The notes: a model not told the origin generated them from the sequence alone. A stretch of 64,000 nt of DNA from Luteimonas endophytica (GCF_029887875.1 NZ_JARXRM010000045.1:1-64000), one strand, 5' to 3'. Shown: positions 15,458-24,243, counted from the stretch's first letter. Numbers and translations are program-made.

Positions 15458-17332
15458 CTACTGGATCACGGCCAGGGTCGAGACGCCGCGGTACGGCACG
15501 GCGCTGCTCAGGCGCAGGTACCAGGTGCCGGCCGCGGGCGCGGCGATCGTCATCGATTCGCTGTTGCCGGGGTTGCGCGAGGCCCGGTCGTGATCGGCGG
15601 AGGTCGCCATGCGGCCGTGCGCCGCGTAGAGGTCCACGTTGCCGACCCCGCCCTGGGTGCGCAGGGTCAGGCTGCGGGCGCCGGCCGGCACGGTCACCTT
15701 GAACAGCAGGTCCTCCGCCGCTTCGCCGCTGCCCCCGGTCGCGGCCACCCGGTTCACCAGCACCACGGCCAGGTCCTCCTCGTCGAAGCCCCGCGCCGCG
15801 GCGGCGGTGGCCGCCGCGGCGTCGACGATGCCGGTGCCGATCGGCCGGTTCGAGGCCGGCGGTTGGCCGAAGGGCTTCGCGGTGCCCTTGAGCAGCGCCT
15901 TCATCTCCGCCGGAGCGAGCGGCGGATGGCCGTTCGCCACCGCGGCGCTCTGCACCATCGCCGCCACCGCGGCCACGTGCGGCGCCGCCATCGAGGTGCC
16001 GACCATCCCGATCAGGACGTCGCCCGCGGGGCTGGGTTCGGGCGACGTGCGGCCCGCATTGCCGGTGGACCAGATCCAGCCGGTGTCCTCGGGCAGCGCC
16101 CCGCCGCCGGGGGCCGACAGCGTGACGCTGGCGCCGTAGTTCGTGTAGTAGGCGCCCGCCCCCGCGACATCGGTGGCGGCCACGGCGATCACGCCCGCGC
16201 AGCTGGCCGGACTGTGGTTGGCCGCGTTCTGGCCGGCGTTGCCCGCCGCCACCACCACGCTCACGCCGCGGCCGAGCGCGTCGTCGATCGCCGCCTGGGT
16301 GGCCGGATCGAGCGAGCAGGGGTTGTTCGAACCGAGGCTGAGATTGAGCACTTCGGCGGGTGTCGGATTCGCCGGCACGCCGTCCACCGATCCGCCGGAG
16401 GCCCAGACGATGGCGTCGACGATGTCGGAGGTCAGCCCCCCGCAGTGGCCCATCACCCGCACCGGCTGCACGCGCGCGCCGTATGCGAGCCCCGCGATCC
16501 CCAGGCCGTTGTCGGCGACCGCGGCCACGGTGCCGGCGACGTGGCTGCCGTGCCAGGAGCTGTCGGCGATCGCGCCGCACCAGCCGCTCATGCTGGCGTC
16601 GGTCCAGTCGCCGGGATCGCGCGCGTCGGCGTCGCGCCCGTCGCCGTCGCCGGCGATGTCGGGATAGACCTCGCCGTCGATCTGCTGGCCGTACCAGCTG
16701 ATGAAGTCGTAGCCAGGGACCAGGTTCGCGGAGAGGTCGGCGTGCTCCACGTAGCCGGTATCGATCACCGCCACCACGACCCCTTCGCCGGTGGAGGTGT
16801 CCCAGGCCGCTGGCGCGCCGACGCCACCGACCGGGTGGTGCAGGTCCCATTGCAGGTCGGGGTAGCGCGGGTCGTCGGGCTCGCCGGCTGCCGGCGTCTT
16901 GAGATAGTCGGGCTGGGCGTACGCCACCTGCGGGTCCAGGCGCAGGCGCGCCAGCAGCCGTTCGGCTTCGGCGGCATCGAGCGGCCGCGAACTGGCCACC
17001 ACGTCGCTGCCCAGGGCGGTGCGCCGCAGGTGGCGCACGGCGATGCCGCCGGAACCCGCGCCGGCCAGGCCGGCCTCCACGGCTGCGGCACCGACCAGGC
17101 GGCGCACGGCGGCGGGACCGGGCCGGCCATCCGCGCTCGCGCGGTAGTGGACGATGAACCTGTCGAACCGCACCGGTGGTGCGAGCGTACGCGCGGGCGC
17201 CGGCGCGGTGCGGAGCGCGGGCAGGGCGGCGGCAGCGGCGGGGCCGGGGGGCTGGGCGACGGCGCCGGTGGCGGCCGCGGCGGCGGCGGCGCCGAGCGCG
17301 AGTGCGGAAACGGTACGAAGAAGGGCGTGCAT
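15458..17332 (-). CDS. Secreted subtilisin-family serine protease (S8) with PPC domain
   Basis: The 624-residue preproprotein has a signal peptide (to about residue 26), a propeptide-like region with an inhibitor-type FIVHYRASADG segment (residues 59-140), and an S8 domain with Asp191 (VVVAVIDTGY), His261 (WHGSHVAGT) and Ser447 (GTSMAAPHVAA). The C-terminal 100 residues form a PPC-type domain (KVTVPAGARSLTLRTQGG to GTWYLRLSS), typical of proteases exported by the type II system in Xanthomonas and Lysobacter. It lies 69 bases after the trimeric adhesin gene on the same strand, so the two are probably co-transcribed. It may act on surface or host proteins, or trim the adhesin (inference). Confidence 0.9.
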   Translation of the reverse strand: MHALLRTVSALALGAAAAAAATGAVAQPPGPAAAAALPALRTAPAPARTLAPPVRFDRFIVHYRASADGRPGPAAVRRLVGAAAVEAGLAGAGSGGIAVRHLRRTALGSDVVASSRPLDAAEAERLLARLRLDPQVAYAQPDYLKTPAAGEPDDPRYPDLQWDLHHPVGGVGAPAAWDTSTGEGVVVAVIDTGYVEHADLSANLVPGYDFISWYGQQIDGEVYPDIAGDGDGRDADARDPGDWTDASMSGWCGAIADSSWHGSHVAGTVAAVADNGLGIAGLAYGARVQPVRVMGHCGGLTSDIVDAIVWASGGSVDGVPANPTPAEVLNLSLGSNNPCSLDPATQAAIDDALGRGVSVVVAAGNAGQNAANHSPASCAGVIAVAATDVAGAGAYYTNYGASVTLSAPGGGALPEDTGWIWSTGNAGRTSPEPSPAGDVLIGMVGTSMAAPHVAAVAAMVQSAAVANGHPPLAPAEMKALLKGTAKPFGQPPASNRPIGTGIVDAAAATAAAARGFDEEDLAVVLVNRVAATGGSGEAAEDLLFKVTVPAGARSLTLRTQGGVGNVDLYAAHGRMATSADHDRASRNPGNSESMTIAAPAAGTWYLRLSSAVPYRGVSTLAVIQ

Positions 17333-17401
17333 GGAGATCCTCGATGGAATGGCGACGCCGGCCGGCCGGCGTCGCGGGGGACGATGGAAGCGGCGGAGCC
17401 G

Positions 17402-19594
17402 CTAGAGATCGAAACCGAAGCCGACGCCGGCGGAACTCTCGCCGTCGGTGAAGGCGCCGCCGAAGCTGATGGACGCCCGGCCGATCGATTTGGCGTAGCC
17501 GAGCGACAGCGCGCTCTGGCCGCCCTGCCAGCCCGCGCCCACGGCGATGCGGCCGCGTTCGCTGCGGCCGTTGGCGGCGTTGATCGACATGCTCATCATC
17601 GCCGTGCTCATGGCGCCGAGCCGGTCGATGCGCCGGTCCTGCTGATCCAGCCGGCTGCCGACCTGCTCCTCCAGGCGCAGGAAATCGTCGTTGAGCGCCT
17701 GGAAGCGCTGGTCGGTGTAGGCCTTCGCCGAGGACAGGGTGCGGGCCGCACCCGCGTCGGCGTACTCGCGCGCCGAAGTCAGGGTGGCGGCGTCGCCGGC
17801 GTCCATCTGCCGCCGGTTGACGGCATCGGTCGCGGCGGTGCCGTCGGCGACGTTGCGCACGCGGGTGCCCGCTTCGCCTTCCAGGGTGAGCGTGGATTTC
17901 CCGTCGTCGTCGTAGGCGATGCCGTCGCTGCCCGGCGCGGGCGGTCCGGGCGGCCCCGGGGGGCCGGGTGGTCCGGGCACGGGTTCGACGCCGTCGATGG
18001 CGGCCTGCAGGCTGCTCAGGCGGCCGTCGATCGCGCCGAAGGTCGCGCCGATGTCGGAATAGGCCCGGCCCTGGATGGTGTAGCTCGGCAGGGTGAGCAC
18101 GCCGTCCGCCAGCGTCGCGCCGCCGCCGAGCACCGGCGCGAACTGGCCGAGCTGGGCCACGTTCACCGCGTCGTGCTGTTCGGTGCCCGCGGCCACGTTG
18201 ATGATCTGGCGCTGGATCGGGTCCCGCCACAGGCCATCGTCGCCATTGCCGTACCACCGGCTGGACGCGCCCACCGAGACCACGTTGTCGCGATCGGCGT
18301 GCGAGCCGGACCCCAGCGCCACGCTGTTCTCGGCCGAGACCAGGGTGAACGAACCCAGCGCGATGCTGTCGTCCGTGTAGGCCTGCGAGAACCGGCCGAT
18401 GGCGATCGCCCGGTGCGCCTCGGCCGGCGCCAGGTCGTCGCCGCTGCCGCCGGCGCCTTCGGGCGGGCAGATCCAGCAGGGCGGCTCGCCGTCGTCCGGC
18501 GGCTCCGGCGGCGCGGGCAGGTACCCGCCGGTGATCGCGTACTCGCCGATGGCCACGCTCGCGGTCCCCCGCGCCACCGAATGGAACCCGTTCGCCAGGG
18601 CGAAGTCGCTGTAGGCCTGCGATGCGCTGCCGAGCGCGATCGCATGCAGGCCGTAGCTGCTGGCGCCGGGGCCCACCGCGGTCGAGACCAGGCCCTCGGC
18701 CCGCGCGGCCGGGCCGGCCGCGAGGCTGCTCTGGTTGGCGTAGGCCGCGGTGCCGAACGCGGACGCGTCCTGTCCGTCGGCGAACGATCCCGCGCCGACC
18801 GCGGTGGCGTCCCTGCCGAGCGCCTGGGACGCGACGCCGACGGTGGTCGCGCCCAGCCCTTCGGCCAGGCTCCAGCCGCCCAGGGCGATCGAGAAATCGC
18901 CGGCCGCCTGCGCCCGCAGGCCGATCGCGGTGGAGATCCCGCCGGTGGCCTCGGCGCCCGCGCCCAGCGCCAGCGACGCCAGCCCGTCGGCGATCGCCCC
19001 GGGCCCCACCGCGGTGGCGTTCTCGCCGTTGGCCGAGGTCACCATCTCCAGCATCGGCGGGGGCGGCAGCCCGGGCTGGGGGTTGTACTCGGGCAGCACC
19101 GTGTAGCCGCCGAGGGCGACCGACGAGGTGCCGTTGCTGCTGGTGCCGTAGCCGATGGCGGTGCTGAAATCGCCGAGCGCGGCCGACAGATGCCCGAGCG
19201 CCAGGGCGTGCTGGCCCAGGGCGAGGCTGCTGGCGCCGATCGCGACGGCGTAGTCGCCGAGGGCGAGCGCGTCGTCGCCCCCGTCGGCGTCGCCGTTGGC
19301 CTGGAAATAGCGCTCCGCGGCCTCGATGCTCTCGGGGTCGGCTTCGGGCGCGGCGGCCGCTTCAGCGGCCGGCTCGGCTTCCGTGGCCGAGGCGCTCGAC
19401 GCGGCGGGCTCCTGCGGGGCGGTCGCGGGGGCGTCGCCGGTGGGCACGGCCCAGGCGGGGCCGGCGAATGCGAGGGGCAGGCCCACCGCCAGGGCGACGG
19501 ACAAGGGGCGGCGCGCGCGGCGCACGACCGCGGCGCGGCCGAGCGGCGTGGCGGATGCGGCGACCGTCGCCGGGGCCGGGAAATTCGACTTCAT
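17402..19594 (-). CDS. YadA-type trimeric autotransporter adhesin with collagen-like stretch
   Basis: The 730-residue outer-membrane adhesin has an extended N-terminal signal region with Ala/Arg-rich residues ending near PAWA. It is followed by a long head of YadA/Hep_Hag repeats of the form A.A.G..S.A.G (about residues 90-440), a neck/stalk with AVNRRQ-type motifs, and a C-terminal anchor (GRIAVGAGWQGGQSALSLGY) that ends in FGFDL, the usual beta-barrel finish. Near residues 536-550 a run of four Gly-Pro-Pro triplets (VPGPPGPPGPPGPPAPG) interrupts the stalk. A collagen-type triple helix would suit a trimeric protein. It follows the membrane regulator gene by 123 bases on the same strand and precedes the subtilase. 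It probably mediates attachment or aggregation. Confidence 0.88.
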   Translation of the reverse strand: MKSNFPAPATVAASATPLGRAAVVRRARRPLSVALAVGLPLAFAGPAWAVPTGDAPATAPQEPAASSASATEAEPAAEAAAAPEADPESIEAAERYFQANGDADGGDDALALGDYAVAIGASSLALGQHALALGHLSAALGDFSTAIGYGTSSNGTSSVALGGYTVLPEYNPQPGLPPPPMLEMVTSANGENATAVGPGAIADGLASLALGAGAEATGGISTAIGLRAQAAGDFSIALGGWSLAEGLGATTVGVASQALGRDATAVGAGSFADGQDASAFGTAAYANQSSLAAGPAARAEGLVSTAVGPGASSYGLHAIALGSASQAYSDFALANGFHSVARGTASVAIGEYAITGGYLPAPPEPPDDGEPPCWICPPEGAGGSGDDLAPAEAHRAIAIGRFSQAYTDDSIALGSFTLVSAENSVALGSGSHADRDNVVSVGASSRWYGNGDDGLWRDPIQRQIINVAAGTEQHDAVNVAQLGQFAPVLGGGATLADGVLTLPSYTIQGRAYSDIGATFGAIDGRLSSLQAAIDGVEPVPGPPGPPGPPGPPAPGSDGIAYDDDGKSTLTLEGEAGTRVRNVADGTAATDAVNRRQMDAGDAATLTSAREYADAGAARTLSSAKAYTDQRFQALNDDFLRLEEQVGSRLDQQDRRIDRLGAMSTAMMSMSINAANGRSERGRIAVGAGWQGGQSALSLGYAKSIGRASISFGGAFTDGESSAGVGFGFDL

Positions 19595-19717
19595 GGTGCG
19601 TACGTCTCCGGTTCGAAGGACCGTGACGGTGGAACCCCGCCGCGGACGCACGGCGGGGGCCGGGCGCGAGCGCATCCATCGCACGCGGCCGCCGGGGCTC
19701 GCATTCCAGTTCGGTGA

Positions 19718-22117
19718 TTACTTCGTTACCCCGGGCGAGATCCCCTGCGGATCAATCCCTTGGGCCCGCGGGCCGGGTGGCGGCGAGAGCAGCTGCGGCG
19801 GGATCCGCCGCTCCCCGGCCAGCGCCAGGGCGTGCTCCAGGGCGCTGCGCCACGCGTGCGGATCGCCCAGGGCGTGCTGCACGTGCAGCTGCAGCACGGC
19901 CGCATCGAAATCCTGCTGCGCCCACGGCGCGACCCGCCCGGCCAGCGCGAGCGCCTCGTCCAGGCGCCCACGCTCGATCGCCCAGGGGACCTGGTCCATC
20001 GCCACCTCGACCAGATCGCGGGGCACGCCGCCGCGGTCGGCCAGCGCCAGGGCTTCGCGGTAGGCCGCCTCGGCGCCGGCCGCTTCCCCCTGGCGACGCA
20101 GGCGGACCGCGCGGGTCAGCCACCCGGCGACGGAGTCCGCGGCCGGGCCATCGCCAGCGTCCGGCAGGCTGGGCAGCTCGGCGGCCAGCGCCGCCTGTTC
20201 GCGCCGCAGCGCCAGCCAGTCCTGCACCGACGGGCCTTCCGCCGGGCGTTCGCGCCGCGCGGCATCGGCCAGCCGCGTCGCCGCGGCGTGGCGGCCGGCC
20301 TGCATCGCCAGCTCCACCTGCAGCAGCTTCGCCAGGTCGCCCAGGGAGTCGTCGGGCCGGCTGTCCGGCGCCGGCGCCGCGAGCAGCCGCGCGGCCTCGC
20401 CCAGCCGGCCCACGCGCAGCAGTGCGCGGGCCCGGTCGAGGTCGACCATGGCCAACTGGACCACATCCGCCAGCCGCGGGCGCAGCGCGACGGCGTGGGC
20501 GCTGGCGCGCTCGGCAAGCCGGTTCTGCAGCAGGCCGAGGTGCCCGTCCACCACCATCGAGCGCATGCTCATCAGGTCGTTCACCGAGCCCAGCGACTCG
20601 AACTCCGCGGCGGCGCGCAGGAAGTGCTCCAGCGCCTGGTGGGGCCGGTCGCGGCGCCGCTCGAGATGGCCCAGGTTCGCATCGGCGCGCGCGGCGCCGA
20701 CCACGTCGCCGGCGTTCACCAGCAGGATCCGCGACCGGCCCAGGTCGGCGGCGGCGCCTTCGAAGTCGGCCAGGACCAGCCGGGTGATGCCGCGGCCGTT
20801 GAGCGCCTTGCCGAGTTCGGGCGGATCTGGCGACGTTTCCAGCAGCGCGATGGCGCGGTCGAACTCGCGCCGCGCCTCGCGGTGGCGGTTGAGGCGGATC
20901 AGGTTGGCGCCGCGGGCGTTGTGGAGGCGGGTCCTGAGCGGGCCGTCGAGGCCGGGAAGCGCCAGCAACCGGTCCAGCTCCGTCAGTGCGTGGACGTAGC
21001 GGCCGGCGTGGAAATCCACCTGGGCCAACCGATAGCGCAGCTGCGGAGCCTGGCGCTGCAGCTCCGGTGCCGCGCGCAGGATCTCGCGCGCCGTGTCGAG
21101 GCGATTGGCCAGCGTCGCGGCCTGGGCCCGCAGCAGTCGCTCTTCCAGCTCCGGCGGGGATTCATCCGCACCACCGGGTGGGGCCCGCCCCAGTGCCGCC
21201 AGCAGGCGGTCGGCGGCGGTGCGCGCGGCGGGGATGGGGCCGGGGCCGTCCCCGCGCGCGCGCTGGACCACGCCATCGGCTGCCGCCGCCGCCAGGTCCA
21301 CCCGCCAGCCGCCCCGGGTGGGGCGAACCCGGCTTTCCAGCAGCAGCCCGGCGCCCGACCGGCGCAACAGCGCCGCGCTGTCGAGATTGCCGGCGGCGGC
21401 GGCGTTGCGGGCAGCGGCATCGGTCCGCTCCGACACCCGCACGCCGGTCTCGGAGGGGGCCACCGCCAGCCCGGCCCGCCGCAGGCGGTCGGCCAGGTAG
21501 TCCATCAGGCCCAGCCGCATCCACCGTGCCTCTTCCCCGGCGTCGAGCCGTGCGGGCAGCACCAGCACCAGCACCAGATCGGCAGCGGCTGCCGGCCCCG
21601 AAACCGGGCGCGGTGCGGCCACCGGATGCCGGCGTGCAGGCGGGTTCCAGGCCAGCGTGGCCACCCAGCCCGCCACCAATACCGCCCCCGCCACCAGCAG
21701 GACCGGCGCCAGGCGCGGCCGGCGCGTTGCGGCGGCCGGGGCCGGCGCGGCCGGCGCCGGTTCGGGGCGGGGCGCCGAGGCCGCTGCCGGTGCCACCGCG
21801 GTCTCGGGCACGCGGGTCTCGGCCACCCAGCGGAATCCGCGCCTGGGCACGGTTCTGATGAACCGTTGCGCCCCGCCGTCGTCGCCCACCGCGCGCCGCG
21901 CCAGCAGCACGATCTGGCCCAGCTGGACATCGGACACATCCGGGCGCCGGAACACCACGGCCACCAGCTCGTCGCGCCCGACGTCGCGACCGCGGTGCTG
22001 CACCAGATGGGACAGGCAGTCGAAGGCCCGCCGCGACACCGCGACCGGTCTGCCGTCGCGCAGCAGTTCCCGCCTGGCGGTATCGAGCACGCAGGGTCCG
22101 AATGCGAACCGGCTCAT
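19718..22117 (-). CDS. CadC/ToxR-like membrane regulator with winged helix and TPR repeats
   Basis: The 799-residue protein has an OmpR-type winged-helix DNA-binding domain at residues 1-100 (typical LLRDGRPVAVSRRAFDCLSH and RTVPRRGFRW ending), a Pro/Ala-rich linker, one membrane segment near residues 137-157, and a long C-terminal part of helical TPR-like repeats (for example GRYVHALTELDRLLALPG and RHREARREFDRAIALLE). This one-component layout binds DNA from the membrane and senses signals in the periplasm. The start at MSRFAFGPCVLD is preferred to an upstream ATG because it begins at the domain edge. As the first gene of the row, it most likely controls the adhesin and protease genes that follow (inference). 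Confidence 0.83.
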   Translation of the reverse strand: MSRFAFGPCVLDTARRELLRDGRPVAVSRRAFDCLSHLVQHRGRDVGRDELVAVVFRRPDVSDVQLGQIVLLARRAVGDDGGAQRFIRTVPRRGFRWVAETRVPETAVAPAAASAPRPEPAPAAPAPAAATRRPRLAPVLLVAGAVLVAGWVATLAWNPPARRHPVAAPRPVSGPAAAADLVLVLVLPARLDAGEEARWMRLGLMDYLADRLRRAGLAVAPSETGVRVSERTDAAARNAAAAGNLDSAALLRRSGAGLLLESRVRPTRGGWRVDLAAAAADGVVQRARGDGPGPIPAARTAADRLLAALGRAPPGGADESPPELEERLLRAQAATLANRLDTAREILRAAPELQRQAPQLRYRLAQVDFHAGRYVHALTELDRLLALPGLDGPLRTRLHNARGANLIRLNRHREARREFDRAIALLETSPDPPELGKALNGRGITRLVLADFEGAAADLGRSRILLVNAGDVVGAARADANLGHLERRRDRPHQALEHFLRAAAEFESLGSVNDLMSMRSMVVDGHLGLLQNRLAERASAHAVALRPRLADVVQLAMVDLDRARALLRVGRLGEAARLLAAPAPDSRPDDSLGDLAKLLQVELAMQAGRHAAATRLADAARRERPAEGPSVQDWLALRREQAALAAELPSLPDAGDGPAADSVAGWLTRAVRLRRQGEAAGAEAAYREALALADRGGVPRDLVEVAMDQVPWAIERGRLDEALALAGRVAPWAQQDFDAAVLQLHVQHALGDPHAWRSALEHALALAGERRIPPQLLSPPPGPRAQGIDPQGISPGVTK

Positions 22118-22213
22118 GGCCGCCGGGGCCGCGACGCTCCGGGCAGGCGGCACGCTCCCGGTCTCCGGGTCGCCGACGTGTCGGGAGCGAACCGGCGAAG
22201 CATGGCGCGGCGG

Positions 22214-22987
22214 CTATCCCCCCAGCTGCACCCACGCCGGTGCGTGGTCGCTGGGCCGTTCCCAGGTGCGCGGCTCGCGGTCGATGCCGGTCGCGACCGC
22301 CAGCGGCTTGAGCGCCTCGGACACCAGGGTGAGGTCGATGCGCAGGCCCATGCCGCGGCGGAACGCGGCCTGGCGGTAGTCCCACCAGCTGAAGATCCCG
22401 GCCTCCTCGCTGTGCAGGCGGAACGCGTCGTGCAGCCCCAGCGCCAGCAGCCGCTGCAGCGCCGCGCGCTCGGCGCTGGAGGTGAGGATATGGTCGTCGT
22501 TCCAGACCGTCGGGTCGTGCACGTCGCGCGCGTCCGGCGCGATGTTGAAATCCCCCAGCACCACCAGCTTCGGATGGGCGGCCAGCTCGCGCGCCACCCA
22601 GTCGTGCACCGCGTCCAGCCAGCGCAGCTTGTAGGCGTACTTGGGGGTGCCGACGTCCTGGCCGTTGACCACGTACAGGTTGACGATGCGCACGCCGTCG
22701 ACGGTCGCGGCGATCGCCCGCTTCTGGTCGTCCTCGAAGCCGGGGATGCCCATCTGCACGTCCTCGATCGCCCGCTCGCGCGCCAGGATCGCCACTCCGT
22801 TGTAGGTCTTCTGGCCGTGGAACACGCTGCGGTAGCCGAGCCCGGCCAGCACCGCGTCGGGGAACTTCGGATCCTCGAGCTTGGTTTCCTGCAGCCCGAC
22901 CACGTCGGGCGCCGCATCGCGCAGCCACTGTTCCAGGTGCGGCAGGCGCACGTTGAGCGAATTGACGTTCCAGCTGGCGATTTTCAT
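22214..22987 (-). CDS. xth: Exodeoxyribonuclease III
   Basis: The 257-residue Mg-dependent endonuclease/exonuclease/phosphatase enzyme cuts DNA at abasic sites and removes 3' blocking groups in base excision repair. It shows MKIASWNVNSLNVRLPHL, LQETKLED, the GDFNIAPDARDVHDP catalytic motif, and a C-terminal W.RPSDHAPAW histidine motif. All the expected catalytic residues are present and the length is typical. Its upstream flank is a scar of broken genes, so its promoter region may have been altered; the 40 bases before the ATG are unusually AT-rich. Confidence 0.95.
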   Translation of the reverse strand: MKIASWNVNSLNVRLPHLEQWLRDAAPDVVGLQETKLEDPKFPDAVLAGLGYRSVFHGQKTYNGVAILARERAIEDVQMGIPGFEDDQKRAIAATVDGVRIVNLYVVNGQDVGTPKYAYKLRWLDAVHDWVARELAAHPKLVVLGDFNIAPDARDVHDPTVWNDDHILTSSAERAALQRLLALGLHDAFRLHSEEAGIFSWWDYRQAAFRRGMGLRIDLTLVSEALKPLAVATGIDREPRTWERPSDHAPAWVQLGG

Positions 22988-22999
22988 AGACCACTTAAC

Positions 23000-23074
23000 C
23001 TATTGAACTTGCTTGTTTTTAATCTCAGGAGTTGCCGCGATACTCCACACGTACCCCCAATCTTCTACGGTCAT
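23000..23074 (-). pseudogene. Short AT-rich coding remnant upstream of xth
   Basis: An ATG-started frame of 24 codons reads MTVEDWGYVWSIAATPEI and then five more residues before TAG. Its codon choice (ATT, AAA, AAC, CAA) is unlike the high-GC surroundings and its composition looks like real protein. It ends 12 bases before the xth start. It may be the end of a foreign gene left after a deletion. I recognise no family. Confidence 0.35.
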
Positions 23075-23080
23075 GCCAGT

Positions 23081-23185
23081 TCAGCGGGGACCCGGACCGA
23101 ATCCAGGGTCGACAGCGCCGAACTGATTGTCGAGCACGGTACCGGGCGCATGGATGTGCGGGTCCCATCGGTGCCATTCCGAACC
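23081..23185 (-). pseudogene. Fragment resembling the N-terminus of a TrlF/PHP-domain protein
   Basis: The frame reads GSEWHRWDPHIHAPGTVLD and continues NQFG before losing similarity and stopping. TrlF-type proteins, which pair a PHP phosphoesterase domain with an AAA-like ATPase and occur in defence islands, typically begin G(S)xWxxWDxHIHTPGT. The first metal-binding H.H is visible, although the flanking residues have changed (LHIHTP to PHIHAP). Only about 25 codons remain, joined directly to the broken AbiEii toxin sequence. Assigned by motif memory only. Confidence 0.45.
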
Positions 23186-23193
23186 CCGGATCG

Positions 23194-23281
23194 CAACGCG
23201 TAGCGCGCCAGCAGCTGGTCCAGCGGCCGCTGCGTCTCGCGCGCGTACCGATGCCGCGATGTTGGTCGGGGGCCTAGCCAT
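23194..23281 (-). pseudogene. Truncated, frameshifted AbiEii toxin remnant
   Basis: The ATG overlaps the AbiEi stop by 8 bases (ATGGCTAG), the usual coupling in abiE operons. Frame one gives MARPPTNIAASVRARD; the sequence then continues in another frame as ETQRPLDQLLARYAL. Together they match the conserved AbiEii start, where ASVRARLLNLARE..R.F.(E/Q)LLTRYAL is expected, with about six codons lost and the frame shifted. The nucleotidyltransferase core (GS/D motifs) is absent. The toxin is therefore dead. Confidence 0.62.
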
Positions 23282-23897
23282 CGGAAGTCAGCGTGGTCAG
23301 GTAGGGCTGCATGGTCTTCCAGACGCCCGCCTGCTTGGCGAATCCGGCGATGTCGGCCGGGGTGGCCTTGCGCTGGCGCAGCGTTGCCCGGAGTGCCTCG
23401 ATCACCACGGCCTCGCCGACCGTGCGGCGATAGCGGAACAGGTCGGCGACGGTCTTGGCGACGCCGAAGATCGACACCGGGATGTCTTCGATGAGGTGGC
23501 GCTCGACGCCGGCCGCCAGCTGTTCGGCAGGGAAGCGGACGATCCGGACCGGAGGGTAGGCAATGCGGGGGCGCCAGTCCTTCCTGTCCAGCGCCACCCA
23601 CACCCGGGCGGGCAGCTGGTCGGTCAGGCCGTGGAAGGCCAGCGCCGAGGTCAGGCAGACGACTCCCCTCGGGATCAGCTTGGCCACTTCCGCCAGCGTG
23701 TGCTGCTGGTCGAGATCCGCGTCGGCAAGCTGGTACAGGCCTCGTGCCAGTCGCACGATGGCGCCGTCCCGCTCAAGGCGCGAAACGGTCGTGGCCGTCA
23801 CCCCGGCTTCGCCGAACTCGCGCAGGCGCATCATCCCGCGGCGTTGCAGCAGCGAGAGGGCCTGTTCGCGTTGGGTACTGGCCGGAGCGGCGGGCAT
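23274..23897 (-). CDS. AbiEi-family antitoxin / transcriptional regulator
   Basis: The 207-residue protein has the AbiEi layout: an N-terminal winged helix-turn-helix (about residues 8-60, QREQALSLLQRRGMMRLREF with GVTATTVSRLERDGAIVRLARGLYQL) and a C-terminal domain with the typical CLTSALAFHGLTDQLP, VWVALDRKDWRP and PVSIFGVAKTVADLFRYR segments. In type IV abiE systems this protein represses the operon and counteracts the AbiEii nucleotidyltransferase. The start at MPAAPASTQ follows an AT-rich promoter-like stretch. Its toxin partner downstream is broken, so this is an orphan antitoxin that may still act as a repressor or protect against related toxins. Confidence 0.86.
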   Translation of the reverse strand: MPAAPASTQREQALSLLQRRGMMRLREFGEAGVTATTVSRLERDGAIVRLARGLYQLADADLDQQHTLAEVAKLIPRGVVCLTSALAFHGLTDQLPARVWVALDRKDWRPRIAYPPVRIVRFPAEQLAAGVERHLIEDIPVSIFGVAKTVADLFRYRRTVGEAVVIEALRATLRQRKATPADIAGFAKQAGVWKTMQPYLTTLTSDG

Positions 23898-23991
23898 TGA
23901 TACAAAACCTTGGCCGAAACCAATATCTGCCGAGGTTTTATACCACATTCCCGCGCCGGCGGATCGGTGCGGCCATCTCGCTAGGGAGAGG

Positions 23992-24243
23992 TCAGCCAAA
24001 TCCGAACTTCGGGCTGCCCTGGGGCGTGGTCTCGGGCCCGCAAAGCGCCACGACCCGCGCCAGGCATTGCCAGAATTCCTCGTAGTCGCGGTTGTGCATC
24101 CGATCGTCGGTCACCCAGAGGAACGGGACCGGGCGGTTCGCGCCGCCATGGGTATTGGCCACGACGATCGACCACGCTCGTCCCCAGCCCGCAGGCGGCG
24201 GCGATGACCGCGGCCACGACGTCGCGCTGCCGCGACCGCGACC
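23992..24243 (-). pseudogene. 3' fragment of an unknown gene behind the aldehyde dehydrogenase
   Basis: After the dehydrogenase stop the same frame stays open and ends at TGA. The last 60 or so codons look truly coding: AWSIVVANTHGGANRPVPF, then LWVTDDRMHNRDYEEFWQCL and a terminal SPKFGFG. There is no good start codon (a GTG exists at VANTHG) and the beginning is low-complexity. I read it as the surviving end of a gene deleted on its 5' side, part of the same scar as the abiE remnant. Family unknown. Confidence 0.4.

Noticed and set aside
15590..19717. A 1375-codon open frame on the plus strand opposite the adhesin and subtilase genes
   Set aside because: It is the antisense shadow of two well-supported genes in ~70% GC DNA, where stop codons are rare. 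Its product is a His/Gly/Arg-rich low-complexity string with no domain.
22988..24243. A complete new defence system beside AbiEi
   Set aside because: Only the antitoxin is intact. The neighbouring pieces are short, frameshifted or lack starts, so they are better read as a scar than as a working system.
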